NCBI GenBank assembly: GCA_964017235.1
Contig: OZ024929.1
Coordinates: forward strand, 106,687,793-106,751,792
DNA length: 64,000 nt
Reading direction: 5' to 3'
DNA from: Sabellastarte sp. h YS-2021
Lineage: Eukaryota > Annelida > Polychaeta > Sabellida > Sabellidae
Shown: one piece after another, positions 1 to 10,721 of the stretch
Position numbering within the stretch: the first letter of the stretch is position 1
Layout of the letters: each line of letters begins with the position of its first letter
Notes under the pieces: model-generated
The model's database searches: none
What the model saw: the letters and a program-made list of their open reading frames with translations, nothing else
Told to the model about the DNA's origin: nothing
Translations under genes and position numbers: made by a program

Positions 1-150
1 AGGGAGGATCTCCAGGAGGGTGGTAATTATCCCTCACCCACCCATCTCAACCCTATTGGGTACAGATTTTCCTTGGTATTTTTCCCCCCACCTTAAGTTA
101 TTTAAATTCAAGCTTTTTGAACTTCAGTAAAATCTAGTATACTATATATA

Positions 151-269
151 TGCTACAGTGAATATATGCCATCAGGAAACACACATATTCCCTTTTCACG
201 AAATAGCTGTATTTCCTAAAATAGTCAAGGAAAAAGCGTATTCCCTGATTACAAAGATTTATCATAACA
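151..269. mobile_element. MITE-a, decayed copy
   Basis: This is a diverged copy of the short TIR element that is nearly intact at 57031-57155. The left end TGCTACAGTGAATATATG matches TGTTACAGTGAATATGTG there, and the right end retains CGTATTCCCTGATTAC followed by a decayed inverted end. TATA flanks both sides (147-150 and 270-273), compatible with a 4-bp target duplication. It has no coding capacity. Bases 1-150 show nothing recognisable. Confidence 0.7.
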
Positions 270-353
270 TATATACTCGGTCTGAAACATTTACTGAAGG
301 CAATGTTCAACCAACTGACTTTGGAAAGGCTTAGATAATTGTAAGTTGAAATA

Positions 354-556
354 CTAGAAATCGGCCGCCCTGTTGATAGTAGATGCGAATAGAAACAGGA
401 TAGCATAGAAGAACACACATTATCATGTGTAATGTCCACCCATGAACCTTTTGCCCAAATTGTACAGTAGTCTTACAAGACCCTGTTTCATTTGTAAAAT
501 ATATCAATGATGCTTAAATATTTGTTAGTGTAGATGTAAATTATTTCAGCTTCATG
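354..556 (-). repeat. Module F, copy 1 (flank of S1 array 1)
   Basis: This segment precedes the first S1 array. Its first ~100 bp recur at 16696-16800, just before the second S1 array. Both copies begin with CTAG, as does the left end of E1, so F may be the 3' end of a rolling-circle-like element read on the minus strand. That role is inference. Copy 1 has about 100 bp more than copy 2 before the satellite starts. Confidence 0.6.
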
Positions 557-3500
557 CCTTTTTGCATTGGTTGGGTTGAAAATTTTGACGAAATCACTCT
601 ATCTGGCATGGTTAAGAAGATAGAAGCAAATTCCTGTTTTTCTATTTTTGGCAAAAATTTGAAAATTCAAAATGGCCGCCATTTTTGGGAAAAGGAAATT
701 TTTTTGAAAATTGCCAAGAGTACATTTTCTAGATACCCTATGGGTCGAAAATTTCAACGAAATAACTCTATTTGGCACGGTTAAGGCCAGTTTGTGTTTT
801 TCCATTTTGGGCAAAAATTCGAAAATTCAAAATGGCTGCCATTTTTGGGGAGGGGAAAATTTTTTGAAAATTGCAAAGATTACATTCCTTAGATACCCCG
901 TGGGTTGAAAATTTCGACGAAATCGCTCTATCTCGCATGGTTAAGGAGATAAAAGCAAATTTGTGTTTTGCCATTTTTGACAAAAATTTGAAAATTCAAA
1001 ATGGCCGCCATTTTAGGGGACGGGAAATTTTTTTTTAAATTGCCAAGAATACAATGCTGAAATACCTGTGGGTCGAAAATTTTGACGAAATCGCTCTATC
1101 TCGCACGGTTAAGGAGATAGAAGCAAATTTGTGTTTTGCCATTTTTGGCAAAAATTCGAAAATTCAAAATGGCCGCCATTTTTGGGGAGGGGAAAATTTT
1201 TTGGAAAATTGCAAAGATTGCATTCCTTAGATACCCTGTGGGTCGAAAATTTCGACGAAATCGCTCTATCTCGCACGGTTAAGGAGATAGAAGCAAATTT
1301 GTGTTTTGCCATTTTTGGGAAAAATTCGAAAATTCAAAATGGCCGCCATTTTTGGGGAGGGGAAAATTTTTGGAAAATTGCAAAGATTGCATTCCTTAGA
1401 TACCCTGTGGGTCGAAAATTTCGACGAAATCACTCTATCTCGCACGGTTAAGGAGATAGAAGCAAATTAGTGTTTTGCCATTTTTGGCAAAAATTCGAAA
1501 ATTCAAAATGGCCGCCATTTTTGGGGAGGGGAAAATTTTTTGAAAATTGCAAAGATTGCATTCCTTAGATACCCTGTGGGTCGAAAATTTCGACGAAATC
1601 GCTCTATCTCGCACGGTTAAGGAGATAGAAGCAAATTAGTGTTTTGGCATTTTTGGCAAAAATTCGAAAATTCAAAATGGCCGCCATTTTTGGGGAGGGG
1701 AAAATTTTTGGAAAAATTACCAAGAGCACAATGCTCAGATACCCTGTGGGTCGAAAATTTTGACGAAATCGCTCTATCTCGCACGGTTAAGGAGATAGAA
1801 GCAAATTGGTATTTTGCCATTTTTGGCAAAAATTCGAAAATTCAAAATGGCCGCCATTTTTGGGGAGGGGAAAATTTTTTGAAAATTGCAAAGATTGCAT
1901 TCCTTAGATACCCTGTGGGTCGAAAATTTCGACGAAATCGCTCTATCTCGCACGGTTAAGGAGATAGAAGCAAATTTGTGTTTTGCCATTTTTGGCAAAA
2001 ATTCGAAAATTCAAAATGGCCGCCATTTTTGGGGAGGTGAAAATTTTTTGAAAATTGCAAATATTACATTACTTAGATACCCTGTGGGTCGAAAATTTCG
2101 ACGAAATCGCTCTATCTCGCACGGTTAAGGAGATAGAAGCAAATTAGTGTTTTGCCATTTTTGGCAAAAATTCGAAAATTCAAAATGGCCGCCATTTTTG
2201 GGGAGGGGAAAATTTTTTAAAAATTACCAAGAGTACAATGCTCAGATACCCAGTGGGTCGAAAATTTTGACGAAATCGCTCTATCTGGCACGGTTAAGGA
2301 GATAGAAGCAAATTGGTGTTTTGCCATTTTTGGCAAAAATTCGAAAATTCAAAATGGCCGCCATTTTTGGGGAGGGGAAAATTTTTTGAAAATTGCAAAG
2401 ATTGCATTCCTTAGATACCCTGTGGGTCGAAAATTTCGACGAAATCGCTCTATCTCGCACGGTTAAGGAGATAGAAGCAAATTTGTGTTTTGCCATTTTT
2501 GGCAAAAATTCGAAAATTCAAAATGGCCGCCATTTTTGGGGAGGGGAAAATTTTTTGAAAATTGCAAATATTACATTCCTTAGATACCCTGTGGGTCGAA
2601 AATTTCGACGAAATCGCTCTATCTCGCACGGTTAAGGAGATAGAAGCAAATTAGTGTTTTGCCATTTTTGGCAAAAATTCGAAAATTCAAAATGGCCGCC
2701 ATTTTTGGGGAGGGGAAAATTTTGTTAAAATTACCAAGAGCACAATGCTCAGATACCCTGTGGGTCGAAAATTTTGACGAAATCACTCTATCTGGCACGG
2801 TTATGGAGATAGAAGCAAATTTGTGTTTTGCCATTTTTGGCAAAAATTCGAAAATTCAAAATGGCCGCCATTTTTGGGGAGGGGAAAATTTTGTTAAAAT
2901 TACCAAGAGCACAATGCTCAGATACCCTGTGGGTCGAAAATTTTGACGAAATCGCTCTATCTGGCACGGTTAAGGAGATAGAAGCAAATTTGTGTTTTGC
3001 CATTTTTGGCAAAAATTCGAAAATTCAAAATGGCCGCCATTTTTGGGGAGGGGAAAATTTTTGGAAAATTGCAAAGATTGCATTCCTTAGATACCCTGTG
3101 GGTCGAAAATTTCGACGAAATCACTCTATCTCGCACGGTTAAGGAGATAGAAGCAAATTAGTGTTTTGCCATTTTTGGCAAAAATTCGAAAATTCAAAAT
3201 GGCCGCCATTTTTGGGGAGGGGAAAATTTTTTAAAAATTACCAAGAGTACAATGCTCAGATACCCTGTGGGTCGAAAATTTTGACGAAATCACTCTATCT
3301 GGCACGGTTAAGGAGATAGAAGGAAATTTGTGTTTTGCCATTTTTGGCAAAAATTCGAAAATTCAAAATGGCCGCCATTTTTGGGGAGGGGAAAATTTTT
3401 TGGAAAATTGCAAAGATTGCATTCCTTAGATACCCTGTGGGTCGAAAATTTCGACGAAATCGCTCTATCTCGCACGGTTAAGGAGATAGAAGCAAATTTG

Positions 3501-5347
3501 TGTTTTGCCATTTTTGGGAAAAATTCGAAAATTCAAAATGGCCGCCATTTTTGGGGAAGGGAAAATTTTTGGAAAATTGCAAATATTACATTCCTTAGAT
3601 ACCCTGTGGGTCGAAAATTTCGACGAAATCGCTCTATCTCGCACGGTTAAGGAGATAGAAGCAAATTAGTGTTTTGCCATTTTTGGCAAAAATTCGAAAA
3701 TTCAAAATGGCCGCCATTTTTGGGGAGGGGAAAATTTTTGGAAAAATTACCAAGAGCACAATGCTCAGATACCCTGTGGGTCGAAAATTTTGACGAAATC
3801 GCTCTATCTGGCACGGTTAAGGAGATAGAAGCAAATTGGTGTTTTGCCATTTTTGGCAAAAATTCGAAAATTCAAAATGGCCGCCATTTTTGGGGAGGGG
3901 AAAATTTTTTGAAAATTGCAAAGATTGCATTCCTTAGATACCCTGTGGGTCGAAAATTTCGACGAAATCGCTCTTTCTCGCATGGTTAAGGAGATAGAAG
4001 CAAATTTGTGTTTTGCCATTTTTGGCAAAAATTCGAAAATTCAAAATGGCCGCCATTTTTGGGGAGGGGAAAATTTTTTGAAAATTGCAAATATCACATT
4101 CCTTAGATACCCTGTGGGTCGAAAATTTCGACGAAATCGCTCTATCTCGCACGGTTAAGGAGATAGAAGCAAATTAGTGTTTTGCCATTTTTGGCAAAAA
4201 TTCGAAAATTCAAAATGGCCGCCATTTTTGGGGAGGGGAAAATTTTTGGAAAAATTACCAAGAGCACAATGCTCAGATACCCTGTGGGTCGAAAATTTTG
4301 ACGAAATCGCTCTATCTGGCACGGTTAAGGGGATAGAAGCAAATTGGTGTTTTGCCATTTTTGGCAAAAATTCGAAAATTCAAAATGGCCGCCATTTTTG
4401 GGGAGGGGAAAATTTTTTGAAAATTGCAAAGATTGCATTCCTTAGATACCCTGTGGGTCGAAAATTTCGACGAAATCGCTCTATCTCGCACGGTTAAGGA
4501 GATAGAAGCAAATTTGTGTTTTGCCATTTTTGGCAAAAATTCGAAAATTCAAAATGGCCGCCATTTTTGGGGAGGGGAAAATTTTTTGAAAATTGCAAAT
4601 ATTACATTCCTTAGATACCCTGTGGGTCGAAAATTTCGACGAAATCGCTCTATCTCGCACGGTTAAGGAGATAGAAGCAAATTAGTGTTTTGCCATTTTT
4701 GGCAAAAATTCGAAAATTCAAAATGGCCGCCATTTTTGGGGAGGGGAAAATTTTTTAAAAATTACCAAGAGTACAATGCTCAGATACCCAGTGGGTCGAA
4801 AATTTTGACGAAATCGCTCTATCTGGCACGGTTAAGGAGATAGAAGCAAATTTGTGTTTTGCCATTTTTGGCGAAAATTCAAAATGGCCGCCATTTTTGG
4901 GGAGGGGAAAATTTTTGGAAAATTGCAAAGATTGCATTCCTTAGATACCCTGTGGGTCGAAAATTTCGACGAAATCACTCTATCTCGCACGGTTAAGGAG
5001 ATAGAAGCAAATTAGTGTTTTGCCATTTTTGGCAAAAATTCGAAAATTCAAAATGGCCGCCATTTTTGGGGAGGGGAAAATTTTTGGAAAATTGTAGATT
5101 GCATTCCTTAAATACCCTGTGGGTCGAAAATTTCGACGAAATCGCTCTATCTCACACGGTTAAGGAGATAGAAGCAAATTTGTGTTTTGCCATTTTTGGC
5201 AAAAATTCGAAAATTCAAAATGGCCGCCATTTTTGGGGAGGGGAAAATTTTTGGAAAATTGCAAATATTACATTCCTTAGATACCCTGTGGGTCGAAAAT
5301 TTCGACGAAATCGCTCTATCTCTTACGGTTTCTGAGATATTAGCAAA
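557..5347. repeat. S1 satellite array 1 (169-bp monomers, ~28 copies)
   Basis: This is a head-to-tail array of ~169-bp monomers. Each contains CAAAATGGCCGCCATTTTTG, a GGGGAGGGG run, TACCCTGTGGGTCGAAAATT, CGACGAAATCGCTCTATCT and GGTTAAGGAGATAGAAGC. Monomers fall into three classes by the segment before GATACCC: A (GCAAAGATTGCATTCCTTA), B (GCAAATATTACATTCCTTA) and C (ACCAAGAGCACAATGCTCA). From about 1885 to 2731 and again from about 3409 to 4762 they follow an A-B-C order, giving a higher-order unit of 507-508 bp. The last ~30 bp (TCTTACGGTTTCTGAGATAT) belong to the related S4 type. Open frames of 60-106 codons inside it are by-products of the repeat and not genes. Confidence 0.95.
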
Positions 5348-6399
5348 CTAGATTGGGCCAACTCGGCGCCAACATATCCCCAGACAGGTCATCCCTCACG
5401 CCACAGGTTTTGATCGGGAATTTTTTAAAACATAATTACCCATTATTATATGAACTTCAGCACATCAATCTACTCTGTTTATATCTCCCCAAGGAAGATG
5501 GTGTATCCCCAGACGCCGAATACATAACTCAAATTATATTTTCAATCTTCCTGCAATGATAACTCTAAACCTATTTTCAAAGTATTTAAATGATTGATGA
5601 TTGAATGTCCATTCTAAAATAATAATCCCAAAAGAGCATATCTGTTTCTATATTTGTTGACAAATAAAATATTATTTTTAACTCAACTCATCATATTTTT
5701 CAATCTTCCTTCAAAGTATTTAAATGATTGATGATTCAATGTCCATTCTAAAATTCATAATCCCAAAAGCGCATATCTGTTTCTATATTTGTTCACAAAT
5801 AAAATATTATTTAAAAAAAAATTATTTATATTATTATATTATATTATTTTTAGAATTTGCAAATTGTTTTCAGTTATTCATTTCCTCTATACCTATATAT
5901 GTGGTCCATATATATGCAACCTAAATATGTGACACAATCTCAGTTCTGACTCCCCTTTGTGTTATATGTAATGAAGCCCACCACCTCCCACCCCCACCCC
6001 TCTCCCCTTCTCCACACCTCTCTCACTATTACACAAGATCTGCAACCCCATTGAGTTCTTTGTTTCTCATCTGATATCATTAAATACCTTTGTTTATTTA
6101 GTGTCACTCAATATAGCTGGAGGTCCCAGAGGTGGGTGGGGGGAATCCGGGTGGGGGATGTGGGTTGAGCATAAATGGTAAACAAACAATCTATATAAAA
6201 GGGGTACTCAAATACAAAAAGAATTGAGAATTTTAAGTATGTGATTATCAACTGAAATGAGTTCATAACTGTAGGAGCTGTGCCAAAATTAACTGAGGCA
6301 AGTTGAATAAAACTGGGCTAGTTGAGGGTTAAAAATCCCCTAGTTTTACTACATAAGGATATAATTTCATTAATATTGGGACTTCAAGCTCACTTAAAG

Positions 6400-8490
6400 T
6401 GTCCATTTTGTCTACTTCAATATGTTTCACCAGTTTCATTTTAAAAAGTGAAAAACTCAGCAAGCAGAGGTATAACACACAAAAATAAGTTCTTAAAAGA
6501 CTAAGATAGCCATAACATTATTAATATTCAAAATTTAAATAGACAGGCATTTCCTTTTAAAAATTCAAAGATTTCAGCTCTATAACCCACATAGTTTGAC
6601 AGTTACTGGGCTTTAAAGTGGCATAATATCCATAAATTGGGTTTCTGTGGGCATTTTACAATTGTTAAAGAGACCTTAGCAATTAAACTACAGATCTGAA
6701 ACTTTTTGGGGGACATACATAACAAACAAAAATCATATATAATACAGTTTAAGACTTGTCACACTAAGCATTTCCAAATAACAGGGCAAAATACGGAAAA
6801 AATGTCAAAAAAGGCACTTGGGCGAGTGTCTATGGCCCTCATACACAGGTTAAATGTCTACTAAAAACCTTGATTTTCGGCATATGTAAAAAGGACATAA
6901 TAATGCATTCCCAGATGGGATTTCAGCTCCATCAATCACATAGTTTAACAGTTACAGGGCTTAAAGGTGGTAAAAAGTCCAAATATTGGGTCATTGTGGG
7001 CCTTTTAGAGATCTCGATGTGGCTTTCAAATTAAAGCTTCAGACTTAAAATTTGTTACATACTAAGATTACACATAGAATATGTATCTAATAAAGTTTGA
7101 AACTTCTCAGACTTACCATTTCCAAGTTACAGAGCAAAATATGTGAAAAATGTCTTAAAAGGGTCACTCAGGTGGGTGTTAAAGGTCCTCATACACAGGT
7201 TAAATGTCTACTTGAAGCCTTGATTTTTGGCACATGTAAAAAGAACATAATAATGTATTCCCAGATGAGATTTCAGCTCTATCAGTCACATAGTTTAACA
7301 GTCACAGGCCTTAAAATTGGCAAAAAGTCCAAATACTGGGTCTTTATGGGGCCTTCTAGAGACCTAAATGTGGCCTTCAAATTAAAGCTTCAGACTTAAA
7401 ATTTGTCACATACTAAGATTACACATAGAATATGCATCTAATACAGTTTGAAACTTCTTAGACTTACCATTTCCAAGTTACAGGGAAAAATATGTGAAAA
7501 ATGTCTAAAAATGGTCACTTGGGTGGGGATTTATGGTCCTCATACACAGGTTAAATGTCTTCTTAAAGCCTTAATTTTTGGCACATATAAAAATAACATA
7601 CTAATATCTTCTCAGATAGGATTTGAGCTCTATCAGTCACATAGTTTGACAGTCACAGGGCTTAAAAGTAGCAAAAAGTCCAAATATTGGGTCTTTGGGA
7701 GCCTTTTAGAGACCTCAATTTGACCTTCAAAATTAAAGCTTCAGACTTAAAATCTGTTACATACTAAGATTACACACAGAATATATATCTAATACAGTTT
7801 GAAACTTCTCAGACTTACCATTTCCAAGTTACAGGGAAAAAGATGTGAAAAATGTCTTATAAGGGTCACTCGGGTGGGTGTTTATGGTCCTGATACACAG
7901 GTTAACTGTCTATTAAAGGCCTAAATGTTGGGGCACATATAAGAAAACACATAGATATATTCCCAGATGATATTTAACTTAGATGAGAGACATAGTTTGA
8001 AAGCTACAGTGCTTGAAAGTGGCAAAAAGTGCATAAATTGGGTCTCTGTGGGCACTTTTGAGACCTTAAGTCGATCCCTTTGGGTAAACCTACAGCCCTA
8101 AAATTTTCTACAGACAAGGATTACATATCAAAGTTATACCTAGCGCAGTTTGAGACTCATCAGAATTATCACTTCCAAATTATAGGGCAAAATATGTGTA
8201 AAGTATAGCAAAAAATCCCTAAGTGGGGGTATTTATGGGCCTCAAACACAATTTTCTCCTCAACTTAAAGTCATGATTTTCGGCACATGTACTAAGAACA
8301 TATTAATGTGTTGTCAGGTAAAATTTCAGCCAGCTGAGCATCATAGTTTGTGACCTACAGGGCTCTAAGTGGCCAAAAGTGCAATTTCTGACCTTAAGGT
8401 GGCCATAAGTTCTTTTTTACTGGGAGTTTAAGGTCACCTTAAAATAGGGATCTTCCTTTGGGCACCCTTAACATGTGTACCAAGTTTGAA
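6400..8490. repeat. E1 core tandem repeat (~351 bp, about 5 units)
   Basis: Units recur with starts near 6749, 7097, 7448, 7799 and 8150. They share AGACTTACCATTTCCAAG, CTCATACACAGGTTAAATG, TTTTGGCACATGTAAAAAG and ATTAAAGCTTCAGACTTAAA. The outer units are more diverged than the central ones, as expected when homogenisation acts mainly on the middle. The same core is present in E1 copies 2 and 3. Short reading frames in it repeat every 351 bp (351 is divisible by 3) and show no protein-like features. Confidence 0.85.
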
Positions 8491-8540
8491 AAAAAAATAT
8501 TAATTTCTTTTTGAGTTATCGCGTCCACAAGGAAATTTCT

Positions 8541-8541
<1 letters not shown>

Positions 8542-8580
<39 letters not shown>
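8542..8580. repeat. (CGG)13 microsatellite inside E1 copy 1
   Basis: There are thirteen uninterrupted CGG triplets just inside the E1 5' end, followed by CGCGACGGACCTGAATCC. The same site has 8 triplets in E1 copy 2 (13918-13941), 4 in the fragment at 16626-16637 and 4 (after a CGT) at 25875-25886. It is a length-variable tract tied to this family. Confidence 0.95.
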
Positions 8581-8583
<3 letters not shown>

Positions 8584-8630
8584 GACGGACCTGAATCCAA
8601 TATATCCCCGACTTTCGTCTGGGGATATAA

Positions 8631-9065
8631 TTACTCAAAAGTAGTACTGAAAATACACAATGAAGTACCTAAATGGCTATTACTCATGTACTGACAAAGC
8701 TATCAGTCCCAAATGCAATACCAAGCGAGCTATGGACATAACAATCTTGTATTCAAAATTGTAGTAAAATATCTTTAATTATTTTGGCTTAAATGCACGG
8801 AAACCAATGGGTACTGAAAATAGCTGTACTTAAGTATTACTCAGTAAGCAAAAGAGGTACAACAGCCAAAAGCAATCCCAAGCAAGCTACTGACCCAATA
8901 AGCCTGCATACCAAATTTGGTGACAATAGCTCTAATACTTTTCCTTTAAATGAGCGGAAACCATGCGTGACGCCGGACATCGGACGCCGGACGCCGGACA
9001 TCGGACATCGGACGGCGAAAAAAGCAAAAATAATATATCCACCCCCCAGGGGGGTGGACATAATA
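8631..9065 (-). mobile_element. Module M copy 1, 5' end of a second HINE-like family
   Basis: This module is almost identical to 28030-28470. It runs from TTACTCAAAAGTAGTACTG through a minisatellite of GGACATC/GGACGCC words (about 8971-9014) to a terminal palindrome TCCACCCCCCAGGGGGGTGG followed by ACATAA. Read on the minus strand it begins TTATGTCCACC, similar to the E1 tip TTATATCCCC, so M is probably the 5' end of a related family. No coding region is seen. Bases 9066-9306 are unrelated single-copy-looking sequence. Confidence 0.7.
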
Positions 9066-9306
9066 AGATCAAAAGGTAGACTATATGAGATGACCTTTTC
9101 TTTAACTCAGAGAAATATAGAACTTTTATATTTTCACATTTTACTTGTAGTTCTTGAACTAAAGTTTCTACATTAGAACTATTTGCAATCATGATGCGAC
9201 ATATCCAGGCTGAAATGAGACAACAACTTAGGAAGTGTCTTTAAGGTTCTGAGACATGTGACTTCCCATTAAGGTCTAATGGCATATTTCTCAAAACGAA
9301 AAAAAA

Positions 9307-9818
9307 CTAGATTGGGCCAACTCGGCGCCAACATATCCCCAGACAGGTCATCACTCACGCCACAGGTTTTGATCAGGAATTTTTTATTTAATCCATTTGT
9401 TGTATGCCATAAATATTGGGAAAAGTTAGATGAACTTCAGCACATCAATCTACTAAGTTTATATCTTCCCAGACGTCGAATACATAACTCAACAGATCAT
9501 ATTTTCAATCTTCCTGCAATGATAACTCTGAACCTATTTTCAAAGTATTTAAATGATTGATGATTGAATGTCCATTCTAAATTAATAATCTCAAAAGAGC
9601 ATATCTGTTTCTATATTTGTTGACAAATAAAATATTATTTTTAACTCAACTCATCATACTTTTCAATCTTCCTGCAAATACATAACTCAACAGATCATAT
9701 TTTCAATCTTCCTGCAAAGGGTAACTCTGAACCTATTTTCAAAGTATTTAAATGATTGATGATTGAATGTCTAAATTCATAATTCCAAAAGCGTATCTCT
9801 GTTTCTATATTTGTTCAC
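9307..9818 (-). mobile_element. E1 fragment (3' end only)
   Basis: This begins with the E1 3' terminus (CTAGATTGGGCCAACTCGG) and follows E1 for about 500 bp with substitutions and a local duplication of a CTCAACAGATCATATTTTC segment. It then changes abruptly into S2 satellite. The core repeats and the 5' end are absent. It is more diverged from copies 1 and 2 than they are from each other, so it is probably an older insertion. Confidence 0.75.
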
Positions 9819-9819
9819 A

Positions 9820-9989
9820 AAATATTTTGAAAATTGGCATGGCTACTCTGCAGAGATACCCAGCAGGTCCAAAATTTTGTTGAGTTCGCTCCATATAGCA
9901 CGGTTTTCGAGATATAAGCATTTTTGTGTTTTGCAAAAACTTTGAAAATTCAAAATGGCCACCATTTTTGGGGAGACAAAAATTTTTGT
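9820..9989. repeat. S2 satellite, single partial unit
   Basis: This is about one 169-bp unit of the S2 subfamily: GGCATGGCTACTCTGCAGAG, TAGCACGGTTTTCGAGATAT and AAAATGGCCACCATTTTTGG. It is cut off on the right by the HINE-C 3' end at 9990. Confidence 0.8.
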
Positions 9990-10080
9990 CAAGACCACTG
10001 CCGTGGTGTGTATCTCCCGCCGAGCATTAAAGCAGAAGAAATAGCTTTTCCGAGATATTCACAATTTTTCATTTTCGTGT
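9990..10080 (-). mobile_element. HINE-C 3' end joined to S3 repeats
   Basis: On the plus strand this starts CAAGACCACTGCCGTGGT, which folds as a 5-bp hairpin (ACCAC/GTGGT), followed by TATCTCCCGCC. Read on the minus strand it is the 3' end of the HINE-C family also found at 31008, 52642 and about 62538: the inverted copy of the 5' tip, then a hairpin, then CTTG. Sequence up to about 10075 (TTCACAATTTTTCATTTTCG) matches the minus strand of 62450-62495. The S3 array then begins. No matching 5' end was found to the right. Confidence 0.65.
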
Positions 10081-10721
10081 GTGAAAGGTCTTCCAAAAGT
10101 AGGTGAATGAGTTATTTGAGAAAAATTGGCTATCTGCAATACTATTAAGAGATAATTCACATTTACTCATTTTGAGTAGGTGAATAATTATCTATGGGTC
10201 TGAAACTTCACCAAGTGAAAGCTCTCCCAAAAGTAGGTGAATGAGTTATTTGAGAAAAATTGGCTATCTGCAATACTTTTAGAGATAATTCGCATTTACT
10301 CATTTTGAGTAGGTGAGTAATTAGCTATGGGTCTGAAACTTCACCAAGTGAAAGCTCTCCCAAAAGTAGGTGAATGAGTTATTTGAGAAAAATTGGCTAT
10401 CTGCAATACTTTTAGAGATAATTCACATTTACTCATTTTCAGTAGGTGTGAGTAATTAGCTATGGGTCTGAAACTTCACCAAGTGAAAGCTCTGCCAAAA
10501 GTAGGTGAATGAGTTCTTTGAGAAAAATTGGCTATCTGCAATACTTTTAGAGATAATTCGCATTTACTCATTTTGAGTAGGTGAGTAATTAGCTATGGGT
10601 CTGAAACTTCACAGAGTGAAAGCTCTCCCAAAAGTAGGTGAATGAGTTATTTGAGAAAAATTGGCTATCTGCAATACTTTTAGAGATAATTCGCATTTAC
10701 TCATTTTGAGTAGGTGAGTAA
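10081..10721. repeat. S3 satellite array a (132-134 bp, ~5 units)
   Basis: The tandem unit contains AGCTATGGGTCTGAAACTTC, CAAAAGTAGGTGAATGAG, AAAATTGGCTATCTGCAATA and CATTTACTCATTTTGAGTAG. The array is interrupted at 10722 by E1 copy 2 and continues in phase at 13991, so arrays a and b were one array before that insertion. Diverged relatives in the opposite orientation lie in ACK introns 2 and 8. Confidence 0.92.

Larger units (their letters stand above)
5348..8630 (-). mobile_element. E1 copy 1, HINE-like element (full length)
   Basis: This ~3.28-kb element is read here in minus orientation. Its 5' tip (plus-strand right end) is TTATATCCCCAGAC, followed by a near-palindrome that can fold as a hairpin (8603-8628). 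Near its 3' end an inverted copy of ATATCCCCAGAC lies at about 5374-5385, and about 26 bases further out the element ends in CTAG (plus strand CTAGATTGGGCC at 5348). Between the inverted copy and CTAG, TTGGCGCC and GGCCCAA can pair as a bulged hairpin. This asymmetric layout is that of Helentron-associated elements. The core has about five ~351-bp repeats and there is no transposase or helicase reading frame. It is inserted at AA^TT, and the unoccupied site survives at about 28021-28035. Confidence 0.8.

Noticed and set aside
8831-9060. Coding frames over the GGACATC/GGACGCC minisatellite
   Set aside because: Open on both strands only because of the minisatellite. The same frames recur in M copy 2 with different lengths.
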